A stretch of 64,000 bases of DNA from Candidatus Burkholderia humilis (GCA_001184405.1 LFMX01000003.1:62001-126000); one strand, 5' to 3'. Shown: positions 9,739 through 20,883, counted from the stretch's first letter. Notes: a model not told the origin generated them from the sequence alone. Numbers and translations: made by a program.

Positions 9739-11823
9739 TCAGAACGCCGTACGCAATCCGACCATCACGCTGCGTCCGCTCTGCGGCGCGATGTCCTGCA
9801 CCACGGAGCTGGCGTATCGCACGTCCTGGTTCGTCAAATTCTGGCCGCGAACGTAGGCCAGCCAGTCAGTCGATCCCGCGTGGAACTCGTACGTCAGGAT
9901 GACGCCGAGCGTCGTGTAGCTCGCCGTCGGCAGATCGTTTTCCGGCACGCGATGCTGTCCTGTCCCCACGCATGCACCATTTCACCGCGGGCGCCGTACG
10001 GGCCATAGGCGTAATCGAGCGCGAGCGTCGTGCGCAGCGGCGCGATGCGCGGAATCGGCTGACCGGTGTCGATATTGCGCGCGTGGGTGTAATCCGCGAC
10101 GACTTCGACATCCAGACGCTGCGCGCCTGTCTCGAACGCGTGCCACGTCCCGTTCATTTCGATGCCGTAAACTCCGCGCGCACGCCGCGATACACCGCTT
10201 CGTTGAGCGCGTCATCGGTGCCTGCGGGAACGGGCTGATCGTCGTCATCGACCAGCCGCCCGGTGTTGAACTCGGTCAGATAGTTGCGAAAGCGGCTGTA
10301 GAACACGCCCGCGCTGCCTTTGTTCGGACCGCTCGCGAAGCGCAGCGACAGATCGGTGGAGACGGCTTTTTCCTTCTGCGCATCCGGATTGCCGATCAGA
10401 TACTGGCCGGTGGCATCGTGCGGGCCGTTGGAAAAAAGTTCGTAGTACGTCGGCGCACGCTCCGTGTACGCGACATTGCCGACCACCGACCACACCGGAT
10501 TCAGCTTGAACAGCGCCCCCGCCGATATGCTGCCCGCGTTGAAATCGCGCGATTGCGCCGAGGCGAATTTCTCGTTGCCGCCCGCAGTCGGATCGATCTT
10601 CACATGTTCGTAGCGCGCGCCGAGGCTCAGTTTCAGCGCATCGGTGACGGACCATTCTTCGAGTCCGAACAGCGCCGCATTCGTCGTCTGCGATGTCGGC
10701 ACGAGCGCTTCATCGCCGAGCGCGGAGAACGTGTTCTGGCTGAGCTGCACACCGATCGCGCCATCGAGCGGCCCGATCTTCCTGTGCCGCGCCTCGTAAC
10801 CGTGGTTGCGGAACGTCGTGCCGGTCTCGCCGTTGTCAATTTCCTTGTGCTCGTAATCCGTGTAGCCGAAATCGAACTTGAGCTGACGAAACGGTCCCGA
10901 CAAATTCCGAATTTCAGACGATGCCGCGACGTGATCCTGATGCATGCGCAATCGCACGTCGTCTTCCGCGACGGAACCGTAGTTCGCTTCGTAACCGTTG
11001 TAGCTGACGCCCGCGTAGCCATCGGCCCATGTGTACGACGTGCCGAGCGCGCCGCTGTGCCAACCGGCCATCGCTGTTTGGGATGCTGCCCCCCGTACGG
11101 CTCGTCCGCGTCCGGGCCGTCGAGCGCGCGCTGGCGGTCCGAATGCGCAAAGCCGGGAATGCGCAGCTTGCTGGTTTCGCGATCGAAGACATCGGCGTGG
11201 AAGGCGAACTGGCCGTTGCCGCCTTCGACGAGCGCCGCTCCCGCGCGCGCAGTGTTCGCGCCGCCGTAGCTGGCATCGACTTCGCCGCTTACGCTCTTGA
11301 TCGGCTCGCGCGGAATGCGATTGTCGATGGTGTTCACCACACCGCCGATCGCGTTGCCGCTGTACAGCAGCGCCGTCGGTCCGCGCACGATTTCGATGCG
11401 CTCGACCGCGAGCGTGTCCTGCGGCACGGCGTAATCGTAAGACAGCGCCGATGCGTCGTACGACGCGACGCCGTTTTGCAGCAGCCGAATGCGGTCGCCG
11501 TCCATGCCGCGGATGATCGGGCGGCCGACCATCGGGCCGTAGGTCGTCGTGGAGACGCCGGGCAGTCCGTTGAGCGTTTCGCCGAGGGAATCCGCCCGAT
11601 GCAGCGCGAGCGCGTCGCCGTAGAGCACGCTGGTCGGCGAGATCAGCGTGGCCGCGCGCAGCGGATTCGCTGTCACGAACACCGCCGCGAGGGCGGTGTC
11701 TTTGCGCGAATTCGGTTGTGTGTCGCTGTTCTGGCCGCGTGCGAGCGCGGTGAACAGCAGCATGCTCAAGGGAACGAGCGTGCGCTTTCGCGGCATCGCA
11801 TCGGCGAAGAGCCTGCGGGTCAT
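9739..11823 (-). pseudogene. TonB-dependent outer-membrane receptor (ZnuD-like), frameshifted
   Basis: Outer-membrane receptor with signal peptide (PLSMLLFTALARGQ), plug domain (SLGETLNGLPGVSTTTYGPMVGRPIIRGMDGDRIRLLQNGV; ERIEIVRGPTALLYSGNAIGGVVN) and a 22-strand barrel ending NVGLRTAF-like in F. ATG at 11823 has GGAG upstream. Breaks occur near 11095 and 11065 (before LGTSYTWADGY), near 10175 (EFTASK to FEMNGTWHAFETG) and near 9945 (into ENDLPTASYTTLGV). At least four indels are present. The plug resembles ZnuD-type zinc receptors, and the promoter carries a Zur-like palindrome, so zinc or another scarce metal is the likely substrate; this is inference. Confidence 0.88.
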
Positions 11824-11845
11824 GATGTGGTTACTCCAATTGTTT

Positions 11846-11866
11846 GATATGTTATAATATTGCATG
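11846..11866 (-). promoter_or_regulatory. Zur-like operator upstream of TonB receptor
   Basis: The core TGTTATAATATTGCA (11850-11864) lies 23 bp upstream of the receptor start. It resembles the proteobacterial Zur box, whose consensus has TGTTATA and TATAACA arms. A second, weaker AT-rich palindrome-like stretch (TGATATAATGTATGA, 11922-11936) lies about 70 bp further upstream. The match was made by eye. Confidence 0.5.
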
Positions 11867-11868
11867 AA

Positions 11869-11900
11869 GTGTGCGCATTTGCGGGCGCTAATGCGCACAC
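11869..11900. promoter_or_regulatory. perfect 11-bp inverted repeat in receptor leader
   Basis: GTGTGCGCATT (11869-11879) and AATGCGCACAC (11890-11900) are exact reverse complements separated by 10 bp. They sit between the Zur-like site and the second AT-rich palindrome. No T-run follows on either side, so a terminator is unlikely. It could be an operator or a leader hairpin. Confidence 0.6.
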
Positions 11901-11971
11901 TTGGTTGGCGCGCGGCAACAATGATATAATGTATGATTATGAAAATGTAAGCATCGATTTGGATAAACGAC

Positions 11972-12040
11972 ATCGCCCGAACACGTGGCTACACGCATTC
12001 GGGCGATAAAAGCAAAACGGGCCGCACAATGGCGGCCCGT
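11972..12040 (-). terminator. tandem hairpins after secreted glycosidase gene
   Basis: Read on the minus strand, a perfect 9-bp stem (ACGGGCCGC/GCGGCCCGT, 12017-12040) is followed by TTTTGCTTTT, a standard intrinsic terminator just after the stop at 12061. A second perfect stem (ATCGCCCGAA/TTCGGGCGAT, 11972-11981 with 11998-12007) follows immediately. Confidence 0.75.
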
Positions 12041-12060
12041 CTTCGAGGGTGACTGACGAT

Positions 12061-13180
12061 TTACTTCGGGTTGTTCTTGATGAATGCCTTCATCGCGTAG
12101 AACGCTGCCTTGAGCGATTTGCCGTCGGCTTGCATCAGACCGTATTCGCCTTCGCTGTCGTCATACAGTTCGAACTGCTGGATCGACTGGATGTTGTACT
12201 TCGACGCGACGCTGTAGTACTGGGCCATCATCTTGCTACTGGTGATGTAAGCGGCGATCTGGTTGGTGCTGCCGAGGTCCGGACGCACGCCGAATTCGTT
12301 GATCCAGATCGGCTTGCCCCAGTTCTTCAGGATGCCGAGCGCATCGTGGCAACCCGTGCCGCCGCATGCGTTGGTCATGTCGCTTTCGTTCGAATACCAG
12401 TGCCACGACGTGATGTCGCAGTTCACGGTCGGATGACCGCCCGAGCCGTCCGGTTGCGTGCCGTTCTTGAGCATGTCGAAGAAGCCGGTGTGCAGCCGCC
12501 CAGAATGATCTTCGCCGACGGATTCACCGCCTTCACGCCCGCGATCATGCCACGCAGCTTCTGAAACTTGGCGTTGTCGTAATCCTGCGCGTAGACGCCA
12601 TCGACATTTACCGGCCAGTGCCTTTGCTTCAAGCTCGTTGCCCACTTCGAAATACTTGTAGTTGTACGACTGCGGTTGTACGACTGCGCCTTGATCTTGG
12701 CGATGTTGTAGCCCGCGTTGTACGCGTCCTGCTCGCTGGCGTAGCCGCCGCCTGCCATCACGACCGGGTACATCGTCACGCGGCCCGCTGCAAACACCGC
12801 CGCCGACTTCGCGACCATGTTCGACGACGTCTGGCTGTACACGTCGTTACGCACGATCTTCACACCGAGGTCCTTCAGCTGCGCGAGCATCGTGGAGGGC
12901 GTGACCTGATCGTGTACACCGCCGTTGCTGATGTGCGTGTTCATGCCGTAGAAGATCGAGCTGGACGTGGCGGGTATCGCGGTGGAATCCGGCAGGGCGG
13001 CGTCGCTTGCATCGCTCGCTGCGTTCGTCGCGCTCTTGGCGGTGGCGTCGAGGACGCCGTCGCTTGCGCCGCCGTAAGCGGCCAGCACACGCTCGTGGCG
13101 GCTGCTGCGGCGATGGCGGTGATCTTGCGTGCGGAGAGTGCGTTCAGAACGTTGGCGAAGGAGAAGGTCGTGTTCGTCAT
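12061..13180 (-). pseudogene. secreted clan GH-A glycosidase (copy 1), frameshifted
   Basis: Exported glycosidase-like protein with the TIM-barrel signs of clan GH-A: the acid/base motif YFEVGNELE, LKNWGKPIWINEFGVRPD with the nucleophile Glu, and WHWYSNES. The start at 13180 gives MTNTTFSFANVLNALSARK and a hydrophobic export segment. A shift near 13085 changes frame to AYGGASDGVLDATAKSATNAAS, a low-complexity linker. A 14-bp tandem duplication at 12661-12688 breaks the frame within the region leading to YFEVGNELE. Further shifts lie near 12620 and 12500 (IILGG to GGWLHTGFFDML). The remainder is clean to the stop at 12061. The substrate (plant or microbial polysaccharide) cannot be assigned. 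It is a paralogue of the gene at 13784-15142. Confidence 0.82.
12661..12688. repeat. 14-bp tandem duplication inside glycosidase gene
   Basis: GTTGTACGACTGCG occurs twice, exactly adjacent (12661-12674 and 12675-12688). Fourteen is not a multiple of three, so the duplication itself breaks the reading frame of the host gene. Confidence 0.95.
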
Positions 13181-13783
13181 GTCAGTTTGCAATGCTAAAG
13201 GGCGGATACAGATCTTTGAGTTGAGGGTCCGGTACCAAGGACCTTTTCAGCGACACCGAACGCATTGCGCTCGCTGTTTCCTGCCGACTAGCGAAAGCCC
13301 CTATTCAGCTTTCGTTAGTAGTCCGAATGTTGACCGGACGTTGACAGCGGTGAGCGCTTTCTTAAGGCGCGACAGACTGCCGACTGCCGGAGTGGCGCGG
13401 ATTTCACGGAAACGGTCCAGGCTTCACACTTCACGAACGTCCCGGAAGAGGGGTCAACAAGCAAACGTTTGCACTGCTCGCCCTTGACCTGTCGAAATAA
13501 CCTAAGTGGTCAGCTCGAAATGGAGGCTATCGACTTCCGGCAAACTACATCGCTTCACACCGCGACGAAATTACCGATTTACCGAAATATTTCATAACAC
13601 ATAAGCAATGGTTGCCGGAAATCAGACAATGTTGTTAAGAATAAGGTTTTATGCGATGAATGGAAACCGTTGTGTCAGAAAAAAGTCACACCTACTGATA
13701 ATTTTCTCTGCCGATGTTCTATTTTTACCGGTTCACATCTACCGCATTTCGTACGATCATTTCGTACGATCAATACGTAACCT
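13181..13783. other. 600-bp AT-rich intergenic region with a 13-bp duplication
   Basis: No coding frame of recognisable character is seen between the two paralogous glycosidase pseudogenes. GC content falls markedly from about 13560 to 13780. The region ends with two adjacent exact copies of CATTTCGTACGAT (13745-13757, 13758-13770). It presumably held the promoter of copy 1 and the terminator of copy 2, though I find no clear hairpin. Confidence 0.55.
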
Positions 13784-14086
13784 TTAACGCGGATTTGCCG
13801 CGACGAACTGCTTGAACGCGCTGTACGCGGCCTTGGGCGTGACACCGTCGTTCTTGAGGAGACCGAACGCGCCTTCGCCGCCGGGCGGATCGTCATAGAG
13901 TTCGTAGACCTGAATCGACTGGATGTTGTATTGCGACGCCAGCGCCACGAACTGCGTCATCATTTTGTTACCGACCATATAGTTCGCAATTTGCTGGTCG
14001 CTGCCGAAATTGGGTCGGACACCGAATTCCGTCATCCAGATCGGTTTGCCGAGACGCTTGAGTTCGGCGAGCATGTTATGATAACC

Positions 14087-14142
14087 GGTGTCGGCGTACG
14101 CATGGTGTCGGCGTACGCATGGTGCGGTGTCGGCGCACGCAT
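14087..14142. repeat. 17-bp duplication with a third diverged copy
   Basis: GGTGTCGGCGTACGCAT is present twice without gap (14087-14103, 14104-14120). A third copy with one mismatch lies at 14126-14142 after five bases. The array sits inside the second glycosidase pseudogene at the codons for NACADTGYHNM and destroys the frame. Confidence 0.93.
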
Positions 14143-14969
14143 TGGTGATATCGCCCTGATTCGAGTACCAGTGCCACGCGGTGATGTCCCAATCGACGAC
14201 CGGACGTCCCGCGCGCGCCGTCCGGTTGCGTGCCGTCCGCGAGCATCTGGTCGAAGCCGTAATGCAGCCACGTGTTGCCGCCCATGACGATGGTCGCGGA
14301 CGTATCCACCGACTTCACGCCTGCGATCAACCCGCGAATCGCGCCGCGCGCCTTCTGATACTTCACGTTGTCGAATTGCTGCGCGTAGACGCTATCGACA
14401 TTGCCCGTGAGCGTTTTCGCGCCCAGTTCGTTCGAGACACCTCGTAATAGCGCCACGCATAAGCCGACGCGGTTTGCTGGCCGAGCGTGAAGCCTGTGGC
14501 GTAGGCATTGGCTTCGCTGGCATAACCGGTGAAACCGGCCATCAGCATGACGGGATACACCGTGACGCCGCCCGCGGCCATCGTTCGCGCGATGGTCGCC
14601 AGTTTCTGCGCGGTGCCTTGTGAATAGACCTCGTTGCGATAGATCGTCGCACCGAGATCCTTCAATTGCTGAAGTTGCACGGCGGCGCTGGAGATGTCGT
14701 ACGCGCCGCCTTCGTTATTGTGGCCGTTCGCGCCGTAGAAGATTTTCGCGGTCGCGGCGGGCGGCGTGCTTACGACCGGCGACGATGCCGTTACGTCCGG
14801 CGTCGCGGGCGTTGTGGATGTCGTGGTGTCCGCAGGCGTCGTGTTCGTTAATTCGCTTGTCGGCGTGCTGACCGTGTTGCCGGCGCTCGTATCCGCGCTG
14901 CCCGTTCTCGTCGATGCCGCGTTCGTCGCGCTTTGCGATGCAGACGCGTTGCACGAAGCCATCGCGTCG

Positions 14970-15072
14970 GATGCACCAGATGCACCAGATGCACCAGATG
15001 CGCCGCGCGACGTATTCGCGTTCGTCGCGGATTGAGCGTCGCCGCCACCGCCACCGCCACCGCCACCGCCAC
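14970..15072. repeat. in-frame microsatellites in lipoprotein linker
   Basis: GATGCACCA is repeated three times exactly (14970-14996), encoding Gly-Ala-Ser units on the minus strand. A GCCACC hexamer array (about 15044-15072) encodes the poly-Gly run next to the lipobox Cys. Both are multiples of three and keep frame. Confidence 0.9.
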
Positions 15073-15142
15073 CGCATGCGGCGAGAATCAGGCTCAAAAG
15101 AAGCGTGCCGATGAGGCGTTGATTGTTGTATCAGATCGTCAT

Positions 15143-15546
15143 GTCAAGTACGCATTACTAAATGGGTGCAAGTGGCGTGTCCACGAAGTAGGGGAATCGC
15201 ACCCGATACCCGGTGCATTCGCGCGCGGACGATGAGTGAGCGACCTGCATCCCGCGCGGCGAGCTCGGGCCGTTGTGGAAAGGCGTGTCGTTCGCGCCGC
15301 GATCGAACTGCCTATCGCAGCGCCTGAAAGCGAGAAAGAGACGAATGTTTGCTTCGTTATGGTTTACGGCGGGTCGTCGGAAAACTTGAAGCGCGTTTCT
15401 GAATCCATTCAAGCGCGGCCGGTTTGGCGCGTCCCGGCGAGATAGGGCAAGATAATCAGGTTATGCACAGCGATCGTCTGCGTATGCGGTGAAAGTCGAA
15501 CGACACACGCGCGGACAAGGACGCTATTTCTTCTTGGAGGTCGTAA
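15143..15546. other. intergenic, divergent promoter region upstream of gabD
   Basis: About 400 bp with no recognisable gene. A short frame at 15236-15445 has no family character. The last part before 15547 holds the ribosome-binding site of the aldehyde dehydrogenase (CTTGGAGG). No operator is identified. Confidence 0.45.
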
Positions 15547-16992
15547 ATGGCAATTACAGGTTATACGGACACACGCCTTTTCATCGACGGCGAATGGTGT
15601 GACGCCAAGTCAGGCGAAACGATCAACGTCGTGAGCCCCGCGACGGGCGAGACGATCGGCACCGTCGCGAAAGCCAGTACCGTCGATCTGGAACGCGCGG
15701 TGAAAGCGTCGCGGCAGGGCTTTGCCACGTGGCGCAGGATGACCGCGCTCGAGCGCGCGCAGCTCATGCGCAAGGCCGCGGGCCTGATCCGCGAGCGCGC
15801 CGACAACATCGCGCGTCTGATGACGCAGGAACAGGGCAAGCCGCTTCCCGAGGCGCGTATCGAGGTGAACTCGGCGGCGGATATCATCGAATGGTTCGCG
15901 GATGAAGCGCGGCGCGTGTATGGCCGCATCGTGCCGCCGCGCAATATGAATGCGCAGCAGACGGTCGTGAAGGAGCCGGTCGGTCCGGTCGCCGCGTTCA
16001 CGCCGTGGAATTTCCCGGTGAATCAGGTTGTGCGCAAGCTGTGCGCATCGCTGGCGACGGGCTGCTCGTTTATCGTGAAGGCGCCGGAAGAAACGCCGGC
16101 ATCGCCCGCCGAACTCATCCGCGCGTTCGCCGATGCAGGCGTGCCCAAGGGCGTCGTGCAACTCGTGTTCGGTGATCCGCCGCAGATTTCGGAGTTCCTG
16201 ATCGCGCATCCGGATATCCGCAAGGTGACGTTCACCGGGTCGACGGCCGTCGGCAAGCAACTCGCGGCGCTCGCCGGTCAGCATATGAAGCGCGCGACGA
16301 TGGAACTCGGCGGCCACGCGCCGGTGATCGTCGCGGAAGATGCGGACGTGGAACTCGCGGTGAAGGCGTCGGGCGCGGCGAAGTTCCGCAATGCCGGTCA
16401 GGTCTGCATTTCGCCGACGCGTTTTCTCGTGCATAACAGCGTGAAGCAGGACTTCATCGCGGCGCTGGTGAAGCATGCGGAAAGCCTGAAAGTCGGCGAC
16501 GGTTTGGCCGATGGCACCACGCTCGGGCCGCTGGCGAATGCGCGTCGTATCTCGGCGATGAACAGCGTCATCGAAAACGCGCGCAAGACGGGCGCGACCA
16601 TCGCGACGGGCGGCGAGCGCATCGGCACGGCGGGCAACTTTTTTGCGCCGACGGTGATCACGGATGTATCGCTCGAAGCGGACGTGTTCAACGCCGAGCC
16701 GTTCGGCCCGGTCGCGGCGGTGCGCGGTTTCGATTCGCTCGAAGACGCGATCACCGAAGCGAATCGTCTGCCGTACGGTCTCGCGGGCTATGCGTTCATG
16801 CGTTCGTTCAAGAACGTGCACCTGCTCACGAATCAGATGGAAGTGGGCATGCTGTGGATCAACCAGCCCGCGACGCCGTGGCCGGAAATGCCGTTCGGCG
16901 GTGTGAAGGACTCGGGCTACGGCTCGGAAGGCGGACCGGAAGCGCTGGAGCCGTATCTGGTGACGAAGTCTGTCACCGTGATGGCGATTTGA
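15547..16992 (+). CDS. gabD: NAD(P)-dependent succinate-semialdehyde dehydrogenase family
   Basis: Intact 481-residue aldehyde dehydrogenase, best matching the succinate-semialdehyde dehydrogenase group that oxidises the semialdehyde formed from GABA to succinate. The oxyanion Asn is in PWNFP (Asn155), the nucleotide-binding GSTAVG is at 231-236, the general base is Glu253 in MELGGHAP, and the nucleophile is Cys287 in [12 protein letters not shown] at 15547 follows GGAGG at ideal spacing. The length is normal. It is a single gene with its own terminator at 17001-17037. A related substrate such as alpha-ketoglutaric semialdehyde is possible, because this subgroup is hard to separate without phylogeny. 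Confidence 0.88.
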   Translation: MAITGYTDTRLFIDGEWCDAKSGETINVVSPATGETIGTVAKASTVDLERAVKASRQGFATWRRMTALERAQLMRKAAGLIRERADNIARLMTQEQGKPLPEARIEVNSAADIIEWFADEARRVYGRIVPPRNMNAQQTVVKEPVGPVAAFTPWNFPVNQVVRKLCASLATGCSFIVKAPEETPASPAELIRAFADAGVPKGVVQLVFGDPPQISEFLIAHPDIRKVTFTGSTAVGKQLAALAGQHMKRATMELGGHAPVIVAEDADVELAVKASGAAKFRNAGQVCISPTRFLVHNSVKQDFIAALVKHAESLKVGDGLADGTTLGPLANARRISAMNSVIENARKTGATIATGGERIGTAGNFFAPTVITDVSLEADVFNAEPFGPVAAVRGFDSLEDAITEANRLPYGLAGYAFMRSFKNVHLLTNQMEVGMLWINQPATPWPEMPFGGVKDSGYGSEGGPEALEPYLVTKSVTVMAI

Positions 16993-17000
16993 GTTTGGGA

Positions 17001-17037
17001 CGCCTCGGTTCATCGCTCCAAGAACCGAGGCGTTTTT
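17001..17037 (+). terminator. intrinsic terminator after gabD
   Basis: CGCCTCGGTT (17001-17010) pairs perfectly with AACCGAGGCG (17023-17032) and is followed by five T. It lies just after the gabD stop and faces the convergent betA remnant. Confidence 0.9.
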
Positions 17038-17040
17038 ATG

Positions 17041-18733
17041 TCAGACGAGTGAAGCCACCTTCTTCTTCGCCACCACGCCGCGCGCCACGAAATAAAGCGT
17101 CTCCACCCGCGCCATCGCCTCTTTCCCGCGAATCCGGTCCGCAATCTTCTCCGCCAGCATGATCGTCGGCGCATTGAAATTGCCCGTCGTGATTTGCGGC
17201 ATGATCGATGCATCCACCACGCGCAAGCCTTCCATGCCATGCACGCGGCCTTCGCCATCGACGACGGCCATCTCGTCGAGCCCCATCTTGCACGTGCATG
17301 ACGGATGATACGCCGTCTCCGCTTTCGCGCGCACAAACGAATCGATTTCCGCATCCGTCTGCAACTGCTCGCCCGGATTTAACTCACGTCCGCGATACTT
17401 CGTCACGTCCGCGATACTTCGCCAGCGCCGGTTGCCGCATGATTTCGCGCGTGATGCGGATCCCATCGCAGAATTCGCGCCAGTCGAGCGGATCGGCCAT
17501 GTAATTGAAAAGAATGCTCGGATGCGCGTTCGGATCGCGCGATGTGAGCTTGACGCGTCCGCGGCTGGGCGAACGCATCGAACCGACGTGTGCCTGAAAG
17601 CCGTGCATCTTGATCGGATTCGAGCCGTTGTAGTTGATCGCGACCGGCAGAAAGTGATATTGCAGATTCGGCCATAAATCATCGTCGCGCGTGCGGATAA
17701 AGCCGCCCGCCTCGAACTGATTGCTTGCGCCGAGGCCCGTACCGTTGAGCATCCATTCGAGTCCAATCGGCGGCTGATTCCACCATTGCAGCTCCGGATA
17801 CAAGGACACCGGTTCCTTGCACTCGCACTGCATGTAAATCTGTAAGTTATCCTTAAGATTTTCGCCGACGCCCGGCAGATCATGTACGACCGCGATATCC
17901 AGTTCCTTCAGCCACGACGAACGCCCGACGCCAGAGCGCTGCAACAGTTGCGGCGATGCAATCGCGCACGAGCACACGAGCACTTCGCGCCGCACATGCG
18001 CGCTCACGCGCTGCCCGCCATGCAGATACGCCACGCCGATTGCGCGCTTGCCCGAAAACAGCACGCGATCCGTCACGATCGTCAAATTCTCACGATGCTT
18101 CGCGCGATCCAAATACCCACGCGCCGTGCTTGCACGTCGTCCCTTCGCGGTCACGGCACGATCCATCGGTCCGAAGCCTTCCTGCTGATAACCGTTGAGG
18201 TCTTCAGTACGCGGATAACCCGCCTGCACGCCCGCTTCGACTATCGCGGCGAAGAGCGGATTATTGCCGGGCTTGCTTGTCGTCACATGCACGGGACCAT
18301 CGCCGCCGTGATACGCGTTCGGTCCAATATCGCGCGTTTCGGCCTTGCGGAAATACGGCAGACAGTCGAGATAACTCCAGTTCTCGAGACCGGGCATCGA
18401 CGCCCAGTTGTCGAAATCGAGCGCATTGCCGCGGATATAACACATGCCGTTGATGAGCGACGATCCACCGAGTCCCTTGCCGCGCCCGTATTCCATGCGG
18501 CGATTGTTCATATGCGGTTCAGGTTCGGTTTCGTAGGCCCAGTTGTATCGGTGGCTTTGCAGGGGATACGCGAGCGCGGCCGACATTTGCGTGCGAAAGT
18601 CGAAGCGATAATCCGGGCCGCCCGCTTCGAGCAGCAGCACGGTCACGTCCGCGTCTTCGGTGAGACGCGTGGCGAGCACATTGCCCGCCGATCCCGCGCC
18701 GACGATGATGTAGTCGTATTCGTTCGCGCTCGT
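17041..18733 (-). pseudogene. betA: choline dehydrogenase, frame broken by 19-bp duplication; start lost
   Basis: Membrane-associated GMC flavoenzyme that oxidises choline to betaine aldehyde. The FAD fold [22 protein letters not shown] is intact, but the expected ATG is missing: after AGGAGGATTTGC the sequence goes directly to ACGAGCGCGAACGAATAC, as if the start codon was deleted. GMC signatures [21 protein letters not shown] and the C-terminal [13 protein letters not shown] with HPSC, and [23 protein letters not shown], are present. At 17384-17421 a 19-bp unit is duplicated, shifting frame between KYRGRD and [14 protein letters not shown]. It is third in the order betI-betB-betA, as in other proteobacteria. 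Confidence 0.92.
17384..17421. repeat. 19-bp tandem duplication in betA
   Basis: TCACGTCCGCGATACTTCG occurs at 17384-17402 and again at 17403-17421 with no gap or mismatch. The unit of 19 shifts the betA frame by one. Confidence 0.97.
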
Positions 18734-18745
18734 TGCAAATCCTCC

Positions 18746-20206
18746 TTAAAACACGGGCTGATACGGTCCCAACTCCACTTGCACCGACTTGATCCGAGTG
18801 TACGCATTAAGCGTCACGATGCCGTTCTCACGACCGACACCGGATTGCTTATATCCGCCAACCGACATTTCGGCGGGCGATTCGCCCCACGTGTTGATCC
18901 AGCAAATGCCCGCTTCGAGCCGATGAATCACGCGATGCGCACGCGACAGGTTCTCCGTGACCACGCCCGCAGCCAGCCCATATTCCGTATCGTTCGCACG
19001 TGAAATGGCTTCGTCTTCGTCATCGAATGCGAGGATGCTCATGACCGGACCGAAGATCTCTTCACGCACGATGCGCATGTCGTCACGGCAATCGGCGAAC
19101 ACGGTGGGCGCGACGTATTGGCCGCGCGCGAACGCGCCATCGGTGAGACACGCGCCGCCCGCCGCGCGCCTTCGCGCTTGCCGCTTTCGATGAAGCCGAG
19201 CACTTTCTCCAGTTGCGCCGCGCTGGCGAGCGAACCGAAGTTGGTGTTCGGATCATCCGGCGCACCGATGCGGATGCGCTTCACGCGCTCCAGCACGAGC
19301 TTCTCGAAGCGCTCGATGACACCGCGCTGCACGAACACGCGCGTGCCGTTCGTGCATACCTGTTCGGAGCTGAAGAAGTTCGCGCTCATCGCGATATCGG
19401 CGGCGCGTTCGATGTTGGCGTCATCGAAGACGATCAACGGAGACTTACCGCCGAGTTCCATCGTCACTTCCTTGAGCGTGGAACCGCCCGCGTGTGCCAT
19501 CACTTTCTTGCCGGTCGCCACGCCGCCCGTGAACGAAATTTCTCGATGCCCGCATGTTCCGCGAGCATCGCGCCGACGCGGCCATCGCCTTGCACGACGT
19601 TGAACACGCCTGCGGGCACGCCGGCTTCCGTATAGATTTCCGCGAGTTTCAGCGCGGTCAAGGGCGTGATTTCGCTCGGCTTGAAGATCATCGTGTTGCC
19701 GGCGGCGAGCGCGGGCGCGGACTTCCAGCAGGCGATCTGTATCGGATAGTTCCATGCGCCGATGCCCGCGCAAACGCCGATCGGCTCGCGTCGCGTATAG
19801 ACGAACGACGACTCGCGAAGCGGAATGGTCTCGCCTTCGATCGCGGTGGCCAAACCCGCGTAATACTCGATGACATCCGCACCCGTGACGATGTCCACCA
19901 CGCGCGTTTCCGCGATCGGCTTGCCGGTGTCGCGCGTTTCCAGCGCGGCGAGTTCGCGTTACGCGCGCGCAGCAGATCGACCGCGCGGCGCAAGATGCGC
20001 GAGCGCTGCATGGCGGTCAATGCGGCCCATTCGCGCTGGCCGTCGCGTGCGGATCGCACGGCGCGATCGATATCCGCCTGCGATGCCTGCTGCACCCGCG
20101 CGAGCGTTTCGCCGGTGGCGGGATCGAGCGTTTCGAAGGTTTCGCCGCTGATTGCATCGACATATTCGCCGCCGATATAGAGCCGTTGTTCCTGCAATGC
20201 GGGCAT
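18746..20206 (-). pseudogene. betB: betaine-aldehyde dehydrogenase, frameshifted
   Basis: Oxidises betaine aldehyde to glycine betaine. ATG at 20206 follows GGAG and gives [20 protein letters not shown]. Readable landmarks are [33 protein letters not shown], the Glu of [18 protein letters not shown] and the Cys of [16 protein letters not shown]. The C-terminus is [30 protein letters not shown]. Breaks occur near 19970 (LLRARN to ELAAL), near 19545 (GIEKFRS to [11 protein letters not shown]) and near 19150 (REGARRAAR onward). At least three indels are present. It lies between betI and betA on the same strand. Confidence 0.92.
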
Positions 20207-20220
20207 GAGCGAGTCTCCTG

Positions 20221-20808
20221 TCAGTCGCGTTGTTCCAGATAGAGATCGATGTACTCGTACGCGAGACGCAACGCGCCTTTCGTATCGAGCGGGCCGCCGG
20301 TGAACGCGCCGCGCAACCACAAACCGTCGATGAGCGCGGCAAGGCCGGTGGCCGCGCGACGCGCATCGGCTTTCGGCAAGACGCGCGAAAAATCCGCGTA
20401 CAGGTTCGAAAAAAGCCGCCGCGTATTGATGTGCTGAAGCCGCCGCAATTCCGCCTTGTGCATGCTCTCCGACCAGAACGCGAGCCACGTTTTCATGACC
20501 GGACCGTTGACCTGTTCGACATCGAAGTTCGCGGCGACGACCGCGTGCAGCTTCGAGCGCGGGTCCGATTTCGCAGCCTTGCGGCGGCGCGACGTGGCCT
20601 GCCACAACGCGCGCAATACGTGACGCATGGTGGCTTCGAGCAGGCCGTCCTTATTGCCGAAGTAGTGGCTCACGATGCCCGTCGAAATGCTCGCGCGCTG
20701 CGCCACGGACGCGAGCGTGGCGTTCGCGAGCCCGACCTGATCGATGGTGAGCAGCGTGGCGTCGATGAGCTGGGCGCGACGCACTTCGCGCAATGCCACT
20801 TTGGGCAT
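20221..20808 (-). CDS. betI: TetR-family choline-responsive repressor
   Basis: Intact 195-residue TetR-family repressor that in enterobacteria and pseudomonads represses the bet genes until choline is present. The N-terminal helix-turn-helix ([38 protein letters not shown], about residues 20-60) matches BetI closely. The C-terminal ligand domain includes [32 protein letters not shown], also typical of BetI. It ends 14 bp before betB and is the first gene of the operon. A BetI-type palindrome lies 76 bp upstream. It is notable that the regulator is clean while both enzymes it controls are destroyed. Confidence 0.93.
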   Translation of the reverse strand: MPKVALREVRRAQLIDATLLTIDQVGLANATLASVAQRASISTGIVSHYFGNKDGLLEATMRHVLRALWQATSRRRKAAKSDPRSKLHAVVAANFDVEQVNGPVMKTWLAFWSESMHKAELRRLQHINTRRLFSNLYADFSRVLPKADARRAATGLAALIDGLWLRGAFTGGPLDTKGALRLAYEYIDLYLEQRD

Positions 20809-20883
20809 GTTCTATTGACCTCACAGAAAGTGACATTCGGGATAACCGCCATGTCGCAACGAATATTGACCATGCTAAGGTTT

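Larger units (their letters stand above)
13784..15142 (-). pseudogene. secreted lipoprotein-type clan GH-A glycosidase (copy 2), broken
   Basis: Paralogue of the neighbouring glycosidase. The probable ancestral ATG is at 15142, but codon 4 is TGA (15131-15133, likely from CGA). After it come a hydrophobic segment and lipobox (LLLSLILAAC) and a run of eleven Gly, then a low-complexity linker of Gly-Ala-Ser repeats and Thr/Ser/Pro. The domain follows: KIFYGANGHNNEGGAYD, YRNEVYSQGTA, RYYEVSNELGAKTL with the acid/base Glu, and LGKPIWMTEFGVRPN with the nucleophile Glu. Frame breaks lie near 14450, near 14230 and at the 17-bp duplication at 14087-14142. A surface lipoprotein acting on polysaccharide is likely for the ancestor. 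Confidence 0.82.
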
